A stretch of 64,000 bases of DNA from Halictus rubicundus (taxonomy: Eukaryota > Arthropoda > Insecta > Hymenoptera > Halictidae): contig NW_027488640.1 of assembly GCF_050948215.1 (NCBI RefSeq), forward strand, positions 186,001 to 250,000, given 5' to 3'. The notes under the pieces are model-generated. The model ran no database searches. It was not told the DNA's origin and saw only the letters and a list, made by a program, of their open reading frames with translations. Numbering within the stretch: the stretch's first letter is position 1; the number at the start of each line of letters is the position of its first letter. Shown in pieces: positions 9,816 to 21,600 of this stretch. A program made the translations under genes and the position numbers.

Positions 9816-11045
9816 ATGCTGAACGGAATAGCAAATACTTCTAACGCTGACATAATGAACTTGACGGTATCACTTGCAAATTCTATGTCGCTGTTGACGC
9901 AAAGGACATGTTTACAAAACGTTACTTCGACAATTCCGACTTTTAATGGGGAAGACCCACCCTTGTCTCGTTTCGCGCAGACTATAGAGGACGGGTTAAC
10001 GTTGATTCCTGAGGGTACGGAAACCGAGTATCTAGCAATTGTTCTTACTAAACTCGTCGGGCCAGCACGTAGAAGCACATTAGAGCACAAGTTTACGACC
10101 TTAAAAGCATTAATTCAGCACTGAAAGAAAAGATTCGCGCGTGGCAAAAGTTTGTCATATTTCCAAGTAGAAATCGCGAAGTTACGTATCCGCGAAGGTG
10201 AGAGCCTACGACAATACATCGATAGGACAAGCCACCTAGTCTATTGTACGCGCGGAGCCATTAAGGAAAAATACGAGGTCCACGCTGAAGAATTCATCAA
10301 GAAAATGGAGAAGGACGTTCTGGAAAACTTCATCGATGGATTACCGGATCGTATTGCCTTGAAGGTGTCGGCTCTCCTAAAAGATACAGAAAATCTGGAG
10401 GAAGTTTACGACGCTGTGCTGCAAATAGATAAAAAACTAAGAAATCGAAGACAATCGCCTCGGAATGAATCACCATCAAGGTGGTCCCGCCGGGATTCTT
10501 TTGACCAAGATCCTCGTTATCGCGAACGTGAAGTGTCGTATCCTCTATCTCCGAGCAGATATGATCGACACAGAGATCGACGCACGAGACCATCTGGTTT
10601 TGAGGAGGAAAGAGAAGAACGCGCTTCTGCCTGGACCTTGCGTCACAGGAGCCCCTCACACTCCCCCTCTAATCGCTCCGAGTCATCAATGGGTGATGAC
10701 GGAGAAAAACGGTATACGATTCTAAAGGGTACCGATAAAAATCGCATGTCAAACATGTATTGTTGGCATTGCGGAACTTCCGGGCACGACGGGAAATTCT
10801 GCAGGAATCGTCCCCGTAGCCCGCGATTCCGACGAGATTCGCGACATTCGCGAGATTCGTCCGTGGAATCAAAGAAATTTTTAAACTACGATCGCGCTCA
10901 CCGTACCGGCGACACGATGAGCGAAAAGAAAGAAGATCGCCCAAGATCCGTCCGCTTCGAAGAGAAACCCTCATCAAGGAAGCACCTGCACCACGGATCA
11001 AAATTACGATCCCAGAACTGGAATCAGGAACGGGAGAATTTTTAA
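9816..11045 (+). pseudogene. gag: Gypsy gag with one in-frame stop
   Basis: The frame runs from the Met at 9816 (MLNGIANTSN) to the TAA ending at 11045 and is broken only by a TGA at 10122-10124; both sides are in the same frame. The retrotransposon gag domain is recognisable (PTFNGEDPPLSRFAQ early; YFQVEIAKLRIREGESLRQYIDR after the stop). A zinc knuckle CWHCGTSGHDGKFC follows near 10764-10803, and the C-terminus is Arg/Ser-rich. Gag forms the particle that packages the element RNA. The pol frame overlaps its last ~100 bp in the -1 frame. The stop could inactivate the copy or be an assembly error; read-through is less likely. Confidence 0.8.
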
Positions 11046-14000
11046 TTGACGGTGGAGCGTCCGTAAATTTGGTAGTCCTCGACGCTCTAGAAAGAACAGC
11101 AGAGATTTCACGAGAGGAAATCGAAATAACTGGACTCACCACAACCCCGATTTTCACCGTAGGGACGACAATTCTTCATATCCATGAAGCCCCAGCAATA
11201 TTTTACGTAGTAAAACACCTTGCCATAGAAGCAGATGGACTAATCGGAAGCCCATTCCTAAAACAAGAACAGGCTGAGATTTCCTATTACCATGGAACAC
11301 TGGTATTAAAGAACAAACCTATCAGGCCTATTCGATTTTCAAATTATTTAGAAGCGCCAGAAAAAACAACTAAACACCGCATTCCAGCAAGAACCTCACA
11401 ACAAATCGCTATTCACATAGCTAATCCGAAGATCAAGGAAGGCTACTTGCCTCGCATAAGAACACATGACCAACTGTACATAGGAGAAGCAGCTGTCATA
11501 AACGATCAAGGAAGGTGTCATGTTATGGCAACCAACACCAGCGAAGAAGACCTGGATATAGAAATAGAACCACAAATTTTGGAACCCTATGACATTGTAA
11601 GCACTTCGGACGAAGACATCTACTCAGAGGTACAAGGTCATGCTAATTTCAACAACAGAGAAGATAGGGCACAGGGAATCTCCCAAATGTTAAATCTCAA
11701 GCACTTGAACAAAGAGGAACTGTGCAGCATCACTGCTCTGTTAAAGGAGTTTCCCGACCGATTTTATCTCCCCGGAGATAAGCTAGGGAAGGCCTCCGAT
11801 TTCAAACATTCCATACACACGACCGACGAAATTCCAATAAACACAAGACAATATCGCTATCCTCCGATACATCAACATGAGATAAAAAAGCAGATAGACG
11901 CATTACTATCCGAAGGAATAATAGCTCCGTCGAAATCCCCATATAATTCACCTTTGTGGATTGTACCTAAGAAACCGGATGCACAGGGAAACAAACGTTG
12001 GCGTATGGTCATAGACTTCCGTGCGCTTAATGATAAAACTATTTCTGATAAATACCCGCTACCACAGATTACAGAAATATTAGATCGTCTCGGTGGAGCT
12101 AAGTACTTCTCCGTTTTCGATCTCGCAAATGGTTTTCACCAAATAGAGATGGACCCGAAAGATAGGCAGAAAACAGCCTTTACCACACCTAACGGACATT
12201 ATGAATTTTCACGAATGCCGTTTGGTTTAAAAAATGCACCACCCACCTTCCAACGCCACATGGATCAAGTACTAACTGGACTTCAGGGAACGGACGTGTT
12301 CGTTTACCTGGACGACATTGTGGTTTACGCATCATCACTACATGAACACAACGTTAAAGTCAGGAAATTATTCAATCGTTTACGAGAACATGGCTTAACC
12401 CTTCAGACCAATAAATGTGAATTTTTACGGAAAGAAGTTACCTACCTTGGACACATTATTTCAAGACAAGGAGTAAAACCTGACCCCAGAAAATTAAAAG
12501 CCGTCAAGGATTTTCCAACACCCACCAATCAGAAGAATATACAACAATTTTTGGGATTAGTAGGATACTACAGACGATTCATATCAGATTTCACCACTAA
12601 GGCAAAACCATTGATTAGCCTCTTGGGAAAAGGAATAAAATTCAAATGGACAGAAGAACAGGAAAACAGCTTTAAACAATTACGTGAAGAACTTTGCCAA
12701 GAACCTATTTTACAATACCCCGACTTCAGCAAACCATTCATCGTTACAACGGATGCATCAGAACATGCCATTGGAGCCGTGCTTAGTCAAGGCGAGATTG
12801 GAAATGATCTGCCGATTGCTTACGCATCGCGCAGCCTCAATAAAGCAGAGAAAAATTACTCAGCTACAGAAAAGGAATGTTTAGCCATGATTTACGCCGT
12901 TCAATATTTCAGACCGTATGTTTACGAAACCAAATTCACTCTTGTGACAGATCACAGACCTCTAGTTTGGCTACATTCTGTAAAAGATCCGACATCGAGA
13001 CTCATGAAGTGGAAATTGAGACTTCTGGAGTACGATTATCAGGTTATCCATAAATCCGGAAAAACGAATATGAACGCAGATGCTCTTTCACGCAACCCTA
13101 CCATTTCTTGTTTACCACTTATTCCACGTGAACTTCGAGATCCCGATTTCAAGACCCAACTACCGAAGACACATGAAGACAGACCGGATTCAATTGGACA
13201 ACGTATCAGACAATTACGTCGAGACCGGGAAAAACGACCGAAATATCAAGAAACAAGCAGTTCAGATGAAAGAGAAGAGCCCGCTCTTGGAAAAGTGCGA
13301 CACTCTCCCATAATAAACAAAAACCGGTCCCTTCCGAGCCTATCTAGAGAAGTGTTGATGCCAGATGAAGACCAGGACACCACACACCATTTTTTACCCG
13401 CAGCAAATTCAACAGAAATTTTTTCTACAGATAAGAACCAAAGCTTATCTGGCGATTTAATTTCATTTGAGGAACCGCTTGAAAATACAGTCATCGAAAA
13501 TACCAACAATTTGCAAGTGGATCCACCTAATATACCGCAGGAACCATTATACAGAACAAGCGGAATTTTACAACCCACCATAATTCAACTACCCACAAGC
13601 GAAACAAGTGCAAGGCAGCTACCTGACCGTACAGCAGACCCTTATCCATTCTTAGACACCGCTACCGACAGTTCTTCTACCGAAACTGACCTGGAAGCGC
13701 CGCCAGAACCAAAACAAAAGATCATCGTTTCTTCAAACACCCTCACAGCAAAAGAAGACAACTTTGTGCACTTTATATCAGCCGATTGCAATTTAATAAC
13801 CCCCATCGGAAAATTACTTTTGGACACTGAATTAATAAACAAACAGGAATTCCTAGCTTCAGGACCGAAGAAGGGACAAGTTGTAATTTCAAACAACGGA
13901 TTATTTAAAACATTCAGTATAATAATTTCCGACAATTTTTATGATAAACCAAATAGAATGGACATAGTCAACGGACTGAAAACTCTCCAACCAGCGTTAA

Positions 14001-14977
14001 AAGGAAACAGGATCGAATCTTTTCGAATATCAGCCACCGGAGATTTGCATAAATTACCTCTCAACGAATTTCTCAAGACACTAGAAGAGACCTTCACAGA
14101 ACACCTTCCCCAAATCACAATATGCAATTGCATTATCACCACTCCTTCTGTGGAAAATAGACACGAGATTATTCACGAAGCACACGATAGTCTAATCGGA
14201 GGACATAAAGGCGTCACGAAAACCTACAATCGTATTCGAGCAAGATTTCATTGGCCACACATGCGTAATGAAATTCAGGATTACATCCGAAAATGCAAAA
14301 GTTGTCAGGAACAGAAATTAGTCCGTATAAAAACTCGCCAGCCTATGCTGATCACCGACACACCTTTGGACGCATTTGACAAAATTTCCCTGGACACCGT
14401 TGGACCATTACCAGTCACACCAGGAGGAAATCGATACATCCTTACCATGCAGGACAATTTAACCAAATATTGTATTGCAGTAGCAATACCCAACATCCGA
14501 GCCACTACCATTGCCGATGCTTTCGCAAGGCATTTCATCGCAGTCTATGGAACACCTCGAGCCATACTAACAGACAAAGGAACCAGTTTCATCGGAAACC
14601 TCATGAAAAATTTATCTGAGATTTTCAAAATCAAACAGATCACCACCTCAGGATACAGACCGCAAACCAATGGATCATTAGAACGAAGTCATATTGTACT
14701 CACGGAGTATCTCAAGCATTACATGGATAGCTACGAGGACTGGGATTTGCTAATTCCTTTTGCAATGTTCTCTTACAATACCTCAGTTCATGAAGCCACC
14801 AATTTCACACCATACGAATTAATTTTTGGTAAACAAGCTCGGGAACCAACCTCATTCCCAACTGGAACGAACTTGGAAACATATGGAGACTATCTAACAG
14901 AGTTAATAACTAACATAGTCCGAATACGTAATCTGGCAGGCAGTAAAAATGGTGCTGAGGGGCATCCGCCCACGTAA
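10946..14977 (+). CDS. pol: Gypsy pol: protease, reverse transcriptase, RNase H, integrase
   Basis: Open in the -1 frame relative to gag and overlapping its end, so expression would need a -1 frameshift; no start codon is expected, and I place the start where the frame becomes protease-like. Protease active site LIDGGAS is at 11042-11062 (DGGA rather than DTGA/DSGA). RT motifs: YPLPQITEILDRLGGAKYF, FDLANGFHQIEM and the box YLDDIVVYA near 12304-12330. RNase H: TTDASEHAIGAVLSQ. Integrase zinc region: H...H...CKSCQ near 14174-14310. Core: DTVGPLPV, DKGTSF and the glutamate in NGSLERSH. The integrase C-terminal tail is short, ending at 14977 soon after the core, so it may be truncated. No envelope gene follows. 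Confidence 0.9.
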   Translation: MRPLRRETLIKEAPAPRIKITIPELESGTGEFLIDGGASVNLVVLDALERTAEISREEIEITGLTTTPIFTVGTTILHIHEAPAIFYVVKHLAIEADGLIGSPFLKQEQAEISYYHGTLVLKNKPIRPIRFSNYLEAPEKTTKHRIPARTSQQIAIHIANPKIKEGYLPRIRTHDQLYIGEAAVINDQGRCHVMATNTSEEDLDIEIEPQILEPYDIVSTSDEDIYSEVQGHANFNNREDRAQGISQMLNLKHLNKEELCSITALLKEFPDRFYLPGDKLGKASDFKHSIHTTDEIPINTRQYRYPPIHQHEIKKQIDALLSEGIIAPSKSPYNSPLWIVPKKPDAQGNKRWRMVIDFRALNDKTISDKYPLPQITEILDRLGGAKYFSVFDLANGFHQIEMDPKDRQKTAFTTPNGHYEFSRMPFGLKNAPPTFQRHMDQVLTGLQGTDVFVYLDDIVVYASSLHEHNVKVRKLFNRLREHGLTLQTNKCEFLRKEVTYLGHIISRQGVKPDPRKLKAVKDFPTPTNQKNIQQFLGLVGYYRRFISDFTTKAKPLISLLGKGIKFKWTEEQENSFKQLREELCQEPILQYPDFSKPFIVTTDASEHAIGAVLSQGEIGNDLPIAYASRSLNKAEKNYSATEKECLAMIYAVQYFRPYVYETKFTLVTDHRPLVWLHSVKDPTSRLMKWKLRLLEYDYQVIHKSGKTNMNADALSRNPTISCLPLIPRELRDPDFKTQLPKTHEDRPDSIGQRIRQLRRDREKRPKYQETSSSDEREEPALGKVRHSPIINKNRSLPSLSREVLMPDEDQDTTHHFLPAANSTEIFSTDKNQSLSGDLISFEEPLENTVIENTNNLQVDPPNIPQEPLYRTSGILQPTIIQLPTSETSARQLPDRTADPYPFLDTATDSSSTETDLEAPPEPKQKIIVSSNTLTAKEDNFVHFISADCNLITPIGKLLLDTELINKQEFLASGPKKGQVVISNNGLFKTFSIIISDNFYDKPNRMDIVNGLKTLQPALKGNRIESFRISATGDLHKLPLNEFLKTLEETFTEHLPQITICNCIITTPSVENRHEIIHEAHDSLIGGHKGVTKTYNRIRARFHWPHMRNEIQDYIRKCKSCQEQKLVRIKTRQPMLITDTPLDAFDKISLDTVGPLPVTPGGNRYILTMQDNLTKYCIAVAIPNIRATTIADAFARHFIAVYGTPRAILTDKGTSFIGNLMKNLSEIFKIKQITTSGYRPQTNGSLERSHIVLTEYLKHYMDSYEDWDLLIPFAMFSYNTSVHEATNFTPYELIFGKQAREPTSFPTGTNLETYGDYLTELITNIVRIRNLAGSKNGAEGHPPT

Positions 14978-15304
14978 CAACAGAGCCATCCATCGAATAA
15001 ACATCATCTTCGGGCTAGTAATGAAGGACCGAAGCGGCGACGCTACCGGAGTGACCATCACCAATACTGGCCACGCTGAGGGCCACCTCCTATTGGACCG
15101 ATTACCTGATCAACCCCCACTGGATGTTGCGGAACACTGGACTCAAATGGGCTACACAATCGAGACCACACCTAAAAATAAGTACACTACACTACACTAC
15201 ACTACACTACACCCGAAATTTTGTTTATCATAGTTTCCAGGACGTTTTCCTTTCTCAGATCGAAAGCATCACGCGAACCGCGATGTATCATTTAAGGGGG
15301 GAGA
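14978..15304 (+). other. Gypsy 3' internal tail with CACTA microsatellite and polypurine tract
   Basis: After pol there is no env-like frame. A (CACTA)n microsatellite lies at 15183-15213. The AAGGGGGGAGA run at 15294-15304 directly precedes the 3' LTR and is the polypurine tract that primes plus-strand synthesis. Confidence 0.75.
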
Positions 15305-16559
15305 TGTTACGTATGGAGACGTTCTCCACGTTTATTTCGATTAGAATTTCTAATCTCTTTTCTGAGAACGAAAAGCGTCCCAACAGGCCCCTTTTATTAA
15401 CGAAAGATACTGTATGCCTTCTTTATACCAAAATCTCTAAACACTCCCTTCTGGCATCCGTTAATCAATATTCTGATAGGAAATAGCCCGGATAACCTTC
15501 ATTAACCCCTTTCAACGAAAATCTAACTGAGCCCTGCTTTTCATTAGAAGTGACAAAAAATGTGACTGTGACCCTACGCGATATCAAATCTTAAACAGAG
15601 TACCCCTTTCATTTTCAAGGTATATAAACCCATTCGTTTTCATCCTCTTCGGTTAGTCGAGAAGCGGTTCAGTCAAGATTCAGACGCGGTTCAGTACTCG
15701 TGCAGTCACGTCGTGTCAAGTCTAGTGAGATCGGGTTAAAGTCCCTTTCGAATCAATTCGTAACCTTATAGATTCCGTCAGTTCGGTATATATTCTATTT
15801 GGCATTCAACAATCGCTATCTAACCCCGCATTTCCAGTGCGTCAACACCGTGCAACATAGGTAAACAATTCCTCTAATTGTACATTTATTATATTCATTC
15901 GCGACACAAACAACAACACTTGTAGTAATTTCAATTCAGAATAAATTGTCTTGTTTGTTAACTCGCGTACCCTTAATTATTGCCTAAAATCCTAATATAA
16001 TAATTGAACGTTCCCACACGATACAATCTAACCGCTCGGATTGTATCAATTAAATTATATAGAAGTTACGAGGCTTACTAATACTTAAATTCGATTCAAC
16101 GAAGATTTCTCCAACCTAGTGGCTCCTCGATTTCGCATTGAGTGCGTCCACGAAATTATACCATCCTAGGCGGATCCCCGATTTCGCATTGGGTTCTTCC
16201 GCATCCTAGCAGCTCCCTGATTTCGCATCAGGTGCGTCCGCGCTCTTATACAACCTCCTTTCGTATCGGGTTCGCCGCGTGTTCCCTAGTGACTCCTCGA
16301 TTTCGCATCGGGTGCGTGCACGAAGTTTCATCCTCCTAGTAGCTCCTCGATTTCGCATCGGGTGCGTCTGCGTTTGACACCAACCTCCCAGAGGTTCCCT
16401 GATTTCGCATCAGGTGCGTCCTCGACGTCAACTATCCTAGCGGCTCCCCGGTTTCGCATTGGGTGCGTCCGCGTACATAACTAACAAATTGAAACCATAT
16501 TCCTGGGGTAACAACCCCTCGCCGGCCTCTCGCGTTGCTCGCAACCCTGGCTCGTAACA
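15305..16559 (+). repeat. 3' LTR of gypsy element
   Basis: It has the same length as the 5' LTR. By eye it is almost identical up to about 16430, then shows roughly a dozen differences in the last ~120 bp (for example CTCCCCGGTTTCGCATTGGG against CTCCTCGATTTCGCATCGGG, and GTTGCTCGCAACCC against GCTGCTCATAGCCC). The solo LTR at 42920 matches the 5' version here. Confidence 0.9.
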
Positions 16560-17173
16560 CCACCAAGAGGGAAGTGGGCTTTTTTGTCCTGCCAACCCCC
16601 CTTTTTTAAGGTCTTATTGTACAGCCCTTGGGGTCTCTATTACTTGGCCTAAATCTATTCCCTACACTCTTTTTTCCCGTATCTCGAAAAGGGGGGGGGG
16701 GGGGGAATCGGAAATTTTTTCCCACCCGGGAGAAATATCTCCCAATTCACCCCTTTTTGTTGCTTGCTCCTTGAAATACTTCGGTATCAAATTTCACGGC
16801 GATCGGACGACTTTGAGGAAATCGTTAAGTTAATCTGAGATCTAACCCTTTCTATACAGTGTGTCCTCTCTCCTACCTTGTTACTCTTGTAGCTCTAATA
16901 CCTGCCGACCCCTCGCGGTGTGGCCTCGTTATTCCTGTCACTTTCTTCCTGAGCCTTTCCGTGAAGTCAGATCCTCGGTAATCAGTTAACTAATTCTTTT
17001 AATCCTTCTTCACTTTCACTTTTCTACTAATTCTCGCGAAACTTTCCCGACTTTTCATCCCTTCGTGGGATTAATTGTACTTTTTCGCACGTTAATTGTC
17101 TTTTTCGCACGTTATCACCCCGTGTACGTACTTAAATTAAATTAATTAATTAATTTATTTTTTAGTCTCTCAA
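16560..17173. other. Intergenic DNA with poly-G run and short tandem repeat
   Basis: No gene seen. A run of 15 G lies at 16691-16705. The phrase TTAATTGT.CTTTTTCGCACG occurs twice near 17070-17115. A (TTAA)n-like stretch precedes the start of LINE D. The gypsy right flank (CCACCAAGAGG) has no match on the left side of that element. Confidence 0.5.
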
Positions 17174-17516
17174 TTGGACTTCCGTTTCCGGTTGCGAGAG
17201 AGATTGGCGTGTATAGTGAGCGGAGAAGTGTTTGTTGAGAGAAAGTGAAGAGTGAGAGGTGTGAGAGGTGAGAGAGTGTGGGAGAAGAGAGCGAGAGGAA
17301 TAGGGGTAGAAAAGGGGAAGAGTGAAAAAGGGAGCTGGAAGGTGTGAGAAAGGTGGAAGTGAGTGAGTGATTGGAGGTTAGGTTGGCGGCATCCTTCGTG
17401 AGGCGAACACGGGAGTAGAGAGAAGGAGTGGTAGGTGGCGCTGATTGGTGGCGATAGGGTCAGGAGGAAAGCGGGAAATTTGAAGGTAGTATAGGTAGTG
17501 AGAGTAAGAGGAAGAA

Positions 17517-18586
17517 ATGAGTAACAGAGGGGAAGGGGAAATGGAAGGTGGGAAGGGGGAGAGGGGGGAGGGGGGAAAGCCGACGGTCACGGAAAAGATA
17601 GGGAGAGGGGGAGGAAGTAGTGGGAGCAGTTTTGACAACTTATGGAAGAAAAGGGGGAGGGAGCAAGGGGTTGAGGGGGCGACGAGGGAGAAGGGGAAAG
17701 GGGAATATTTAAAAAGAGTGCGAAGACGAAGAGGTCGCCGAAGGAGGTTCGGAAAGAAACGGAAGGGTTAGGCAAGGGTTGGGAGAACATGATTAGAGAG
17801 ATGATGGCGGGGTTGAGGGAAATAAAAGAGGGGATGAGGGAAATGAAGGAGAGGATGACGGAGATGAGGGAAATAAAAGAGGAGTTGAGGGAGATGAAAG
17901 AGGAGCTGGAGAAAGAGAGAGCGGGGAGAAGAAGGGTGAGAGAGAAGTGGGAAGAGGAAAGGAGGGAAGACGTGGAAAAGAGGGAAAGGCTAGAGAAAAG
18001 AATGGAAGGACTAGAGGGAAAGGTGGAGAAGGTAGAGAGGGAAGGGAGGGAAAAGGGGGGAGAAGGGATAGAAGATAGGATGGGGAAGGGGGAAGTAGAG
18101 GAGAATAGAAGGAGGATAAGGAGGATGGAGGTAAAACAGGATAGAAAGGAGAGGGAGGAGAGGAGAAACAACGTGGTAATAAGGGGGATTCGAGCGGAGG
18201 GTGAGGGCATGGAAACTGAGGTGAAGAGGGTGTGGGAGATGATGGGTCTGAAGGACGAGGGAATTAAGGAGATAAGAAAGATAGGAGGGGTGGTAAAGGA
18301 GGGGAGAGGGATGGTACTGGTGAAGATGGTGGACAGGGAACAGAAAAGGAAAGTGATGAGGGAAAGGGGTAAGTTAAGAGGGAAAAAGGAAAGGTTAGAT
18401 GACGACCTGACGGAGGAAGAGAGAAGAGCAAGGTGGAAAATTGAAAGGGAAGCGGAGAAGGAGAGGAGGGAAGGAAGGAGTGTACAGGTGGGGTACATGA
18501 AAATGTGGGTGAATGGAAAGTTGAAGCAATGGGACGAAATAGAAGAAAGTTGGTTAGATGAGCAGGGAAACGGGCAGGGGAGGTAA
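17517..18586 (+). pseudogene. LINE D ORF1, coiled-coil plus RRM-like RNA-binding protein, one apparent frameshift
   Basis: Starts at MSNRGEGEMEGGKG. The N-terminal part continues to a stop at 17771. A second frame, already open upstream of the Met at 17789, carries the rest to 18586, so one frameshift lies in the G-rich stretch around 17640-17720. The second part begins with a long Glu/Lys/Arg/Met heptad-like region (about residues 1-125), a probable coiled coil for trimerisation. An RRM-like domain follows: RRNNVVIRGI as the first RNP strand and MVLVKMVDREQKRKVM as the second. The C-terminal basic region contains LTEEERRARWKIE. This is the L1 ORF1p layout, an RNA chaperone coating element RNA. 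The frameshift may be real or a sequencing error in homopurine runs. Confidence 0.75.
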
Positions 18587-18636
18587 AGGGGTGGGAGGGA
18601 GGGAAAGAAGGGGGAAAGGAAGGGAAGAAGAGGGAA

Positions 18637-21600
18637 ATGGAGGTTAAGGTGACATTCTGGAATGTGGCGGGATTGAGGAACAAGGACGAAGACTTCTGGA
18701 AAGGGTTGGAGGAGTGGGATGTGATAATGTTGATGGAGACATGGCTAGAGGAGAGAGGATGGGAACAGGTAAGGAGTAGGATGCCAAGAGGGTATGTATG
18801 GGAAGTACAGTGGGCAAGGAGAGAGGAAAAGATGGGGAGGGCAAAGGGGGGTATGCTAATGGGAATAAGGAAGGAGATAGAGACGGTGAGGGGGGAAGAG
18901 GGAGGGAGGGAGGGGGTGATGGGTATAAAGATGAGGATAGAGGGCGGATGGTGGAAGGTAATTGGGGTGTATGTAAATGGGGACTTGCGGGAGAAGTTGG
19001 AGGTGCTGGGAGAATGGATAGAAGGGAGAGAAAAAGGTGTGAGGGTGATTATAGGGGGGGATTTTAATGCGAGGACGGGAAGAGAAGGGGGTGGGATAGG
19101 AGGGGAAGATGAAGATGAAGGAAAAGGGAAAGGGAGTAGGAAATCCAAAGATGAGAGGATAAATGCAGAAGGAAGGAGGTTGTGCGGGTATTTAGAGGAG
19201 AGGGGGTGGGGGATACTAAATGGGAACGTAAAGGGAGATGAGTTAGGGGAGTGGACGTTCATAGGAGAGAGGGGGAATTCGGTGATAGATTATATATTGG
19301 GAGATGAAGATACGAGGGATGGGGTGAAAAGGATGGAGGTTGGGGAAAGGGTGGACTCAGATCACCTGCCCCTGACGGTATGGCTTAAGGGAGAAAGGGT
19401 AGGGGGAAAAAGGAGGGGTGAGGGAGGGAGGAGAAGGCTGATGGGGTGTTGGACGGAAGAAGGGGTGGAGGAGTTCAGGGGGAAATTTGGGCAGAAGGAT
19501 GGGGAAGGGAAGGGAGTAGAGGAGGATTGGAGAGAATTGAAGGGTAGAGTAAAGGAGGCATTAGAGGAAATGGGGAAGAAGAAAAGAGGGGAGAGGAAAG
19601 GTTGGTGGGATGAGGAATGTAAAGAAGAAAAAAAGAAGGTGAGGGAGGAGTTGAGGAGATGGAAAAAGAGGGGAGGAGTGGGGATAGAAGTAAAGGAGAA
19701 GAAGTTAGCGTACAAGAAACTATGCGAGGAGAAGAAGAAAAAGGAGAGGGAAAAGTGGGAAAGAGAGGTGGAGGGCATAAAAACGGAAAGGCAGGTATGG
19801 CAGCTGATAAGGAAGGAAAGGAGGAAAGGGTCACGGGTGGATGAAAGAATAAGGATGGACGAGTGGGATAAACATTTTAGGGAATTATTGGGGGGAGTAG
19901 AGTGGAGGGTGAGGAAGGGAGAGGCAAAAAGGAGAGATGAGGATGGAGAAGAGGAAATAGAAAGGGGAGAGATCAGCAGGGTGGTGAAGGGTTTGAAAGA
20001 GGGAAAAGCGGCAGGTGGGGATGGGATACCGAACGAGGTGTGGAAGTATGGAGGGGAAGAAGTGGAGGAGTGGCTATGGAGGGTGTGCAATAGGGTATGG
20101 AAAGGGGAAGGATGGCCGGATGACTGGACGGAGGGGGTAGTGGTACCAATAGCGAAGAAAAGGGAAAGTAGAAAGGTGGGGGACTACAGGGGAGTAACGC
20201 TAACGCAAACGGCATATAAGGTGTATGCAGCGATTTTGGCAGAAAGACTAAGAAAAGAAGTGGAGGGGAAGAGGATACTGCCAGACAGTCAGACGGGTTT
20301 CAGGAAAGGGTTGGGATGTATGGATAATATTTACGTGCTCAATCATATAGTGAATAGGCAGGTGAGGAGGAAGGAAAGAAAGTTGGTAGTGTTGTTTGTA
20401 GACCTGAAAGCGGCGTTTGACTCGGTGGATAGGGATGTATTGGTGGGGGAGTTGAGGAGAAAGGGGGTGAGGGAAGGGTTAATAGGGAGATGTGAGGAGA
20501 TTCTAAGGGAAACGAGAGGCAAGGTAAGAGTAGGGGACGAGGAAGGGGAAATGTTTTGGACAGCAAGAGGGGTGAGGCAGGGGTGTCCGCTAAGTCCTCT
20601 GCTGTTCACACTGTTATTGGCGGACATAGACGAGGAACTCGAAAGGGGTGGATGGGGAGGGGTGAAAGTGGGAGGAAGAAAAGTATACACTTTAGCGTAT
20701 GCGGACGATATAGTGATGCTGGCGGAAGAGGAGGAAGGGATGAAAGGGATGATAGGGGTGCTAGAGCGCTATATGGATAGGAAAAGGCTGCAGCTAAACG
20801 CGGAAAAGTCAAAGATAATGAGGTGTAGGAGGGGAGGGGGACGGTGGAAGAAGGTGACGTGGTTGTGGAAAGGTAAGGCACTAGAGGAGGTCAGTAGGTA
20901 TAGGTATCTAGGATATGTAATAAAGAGGGATGGGGGTCAGGAAGAGCAAGTGGCGGAAAGGATAAGGAAGGGGGCGGCAGTGATGAGACAAGTGTGGGGA
21001 ATAGGGAAGAGGAGGTTTGGAAAGGACTGGGGTAGGAGGATTTGGCTTTTTGATAAATTAGTGTGGCCGGTGATGAGTTACGGAGTAGAAATATGGGGGT
21101 GGAAGGAAAGGGAGGGTATGGAAAGGATGCAGGAGAGATACTTAAAGTGGGTGTTAGAAGTAAAAAAGTGTACGCCAGGGTATATGGTTAGGGAAGAATT
21201 GCAAAGAGAGTTAATGAGGGGCAGGGCGGGGTTGAGGGCATGGGGGTATGAAAAGAAGTTAAGAGATGGCAAAGGAGGGGAATTAGCGAAATTGTGTTGG
21301 GAAGAGATGAGAGGGAGGGAAAGGAGGGGAGTAGTAAGAGAAGGGTGGGAGAAGGAAAGACGGGATTTCTTTGAGGATAAGGGGTGGACAATACAGGAGA
21401 TGGAGGAAATGATGGAGGAGAGGAGAGAGGAGGTAAGTGGGGAGCTGGTAAAAAGGGAGAAGGAAAGGCAGAGGGAGGAAAGGTGGGAAAAGATAAAGAA
21501 ATCAAGATATAATAAGTGGTATGGGATGGTAAAAGGGGAGGGTCTGCCGGGATACCTAAAGAAAGGATGGGGGGAGAGTAGATGGCAGAGGGTGGCAAAG

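Larger units (their letters stand above)
8392..16559 (+). mobile_element. Gypsy (Ty3-type) LTR retrotransposon with two LTRs, no target duplication
   Basis: Two 1255-bp LTRs (8392-9646 and 15305-16559) with TGTTACG...CGTAACA ends flank a primer-site candidate, gag, pol and a purine tract. The left flank is ...TAGAC within LINE E; the right flank is CCACC..., which is neither a matching duplication nor LINE E. A solo LTR of the same family at 42920-44113 does have a clean 4-bp duplication (CTCA). The full copy is therefore probably a recombinant between two insertions, or part of the locus is rearranged. Confidence 0.9.

Noticed and set aside
10090..10150. Two compensating frameshifts in gypsy gag
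   Set aside because: The same frame reads as normal gag on both sides with only a TGA between, so a single nonsense codon is the simpler explanation.
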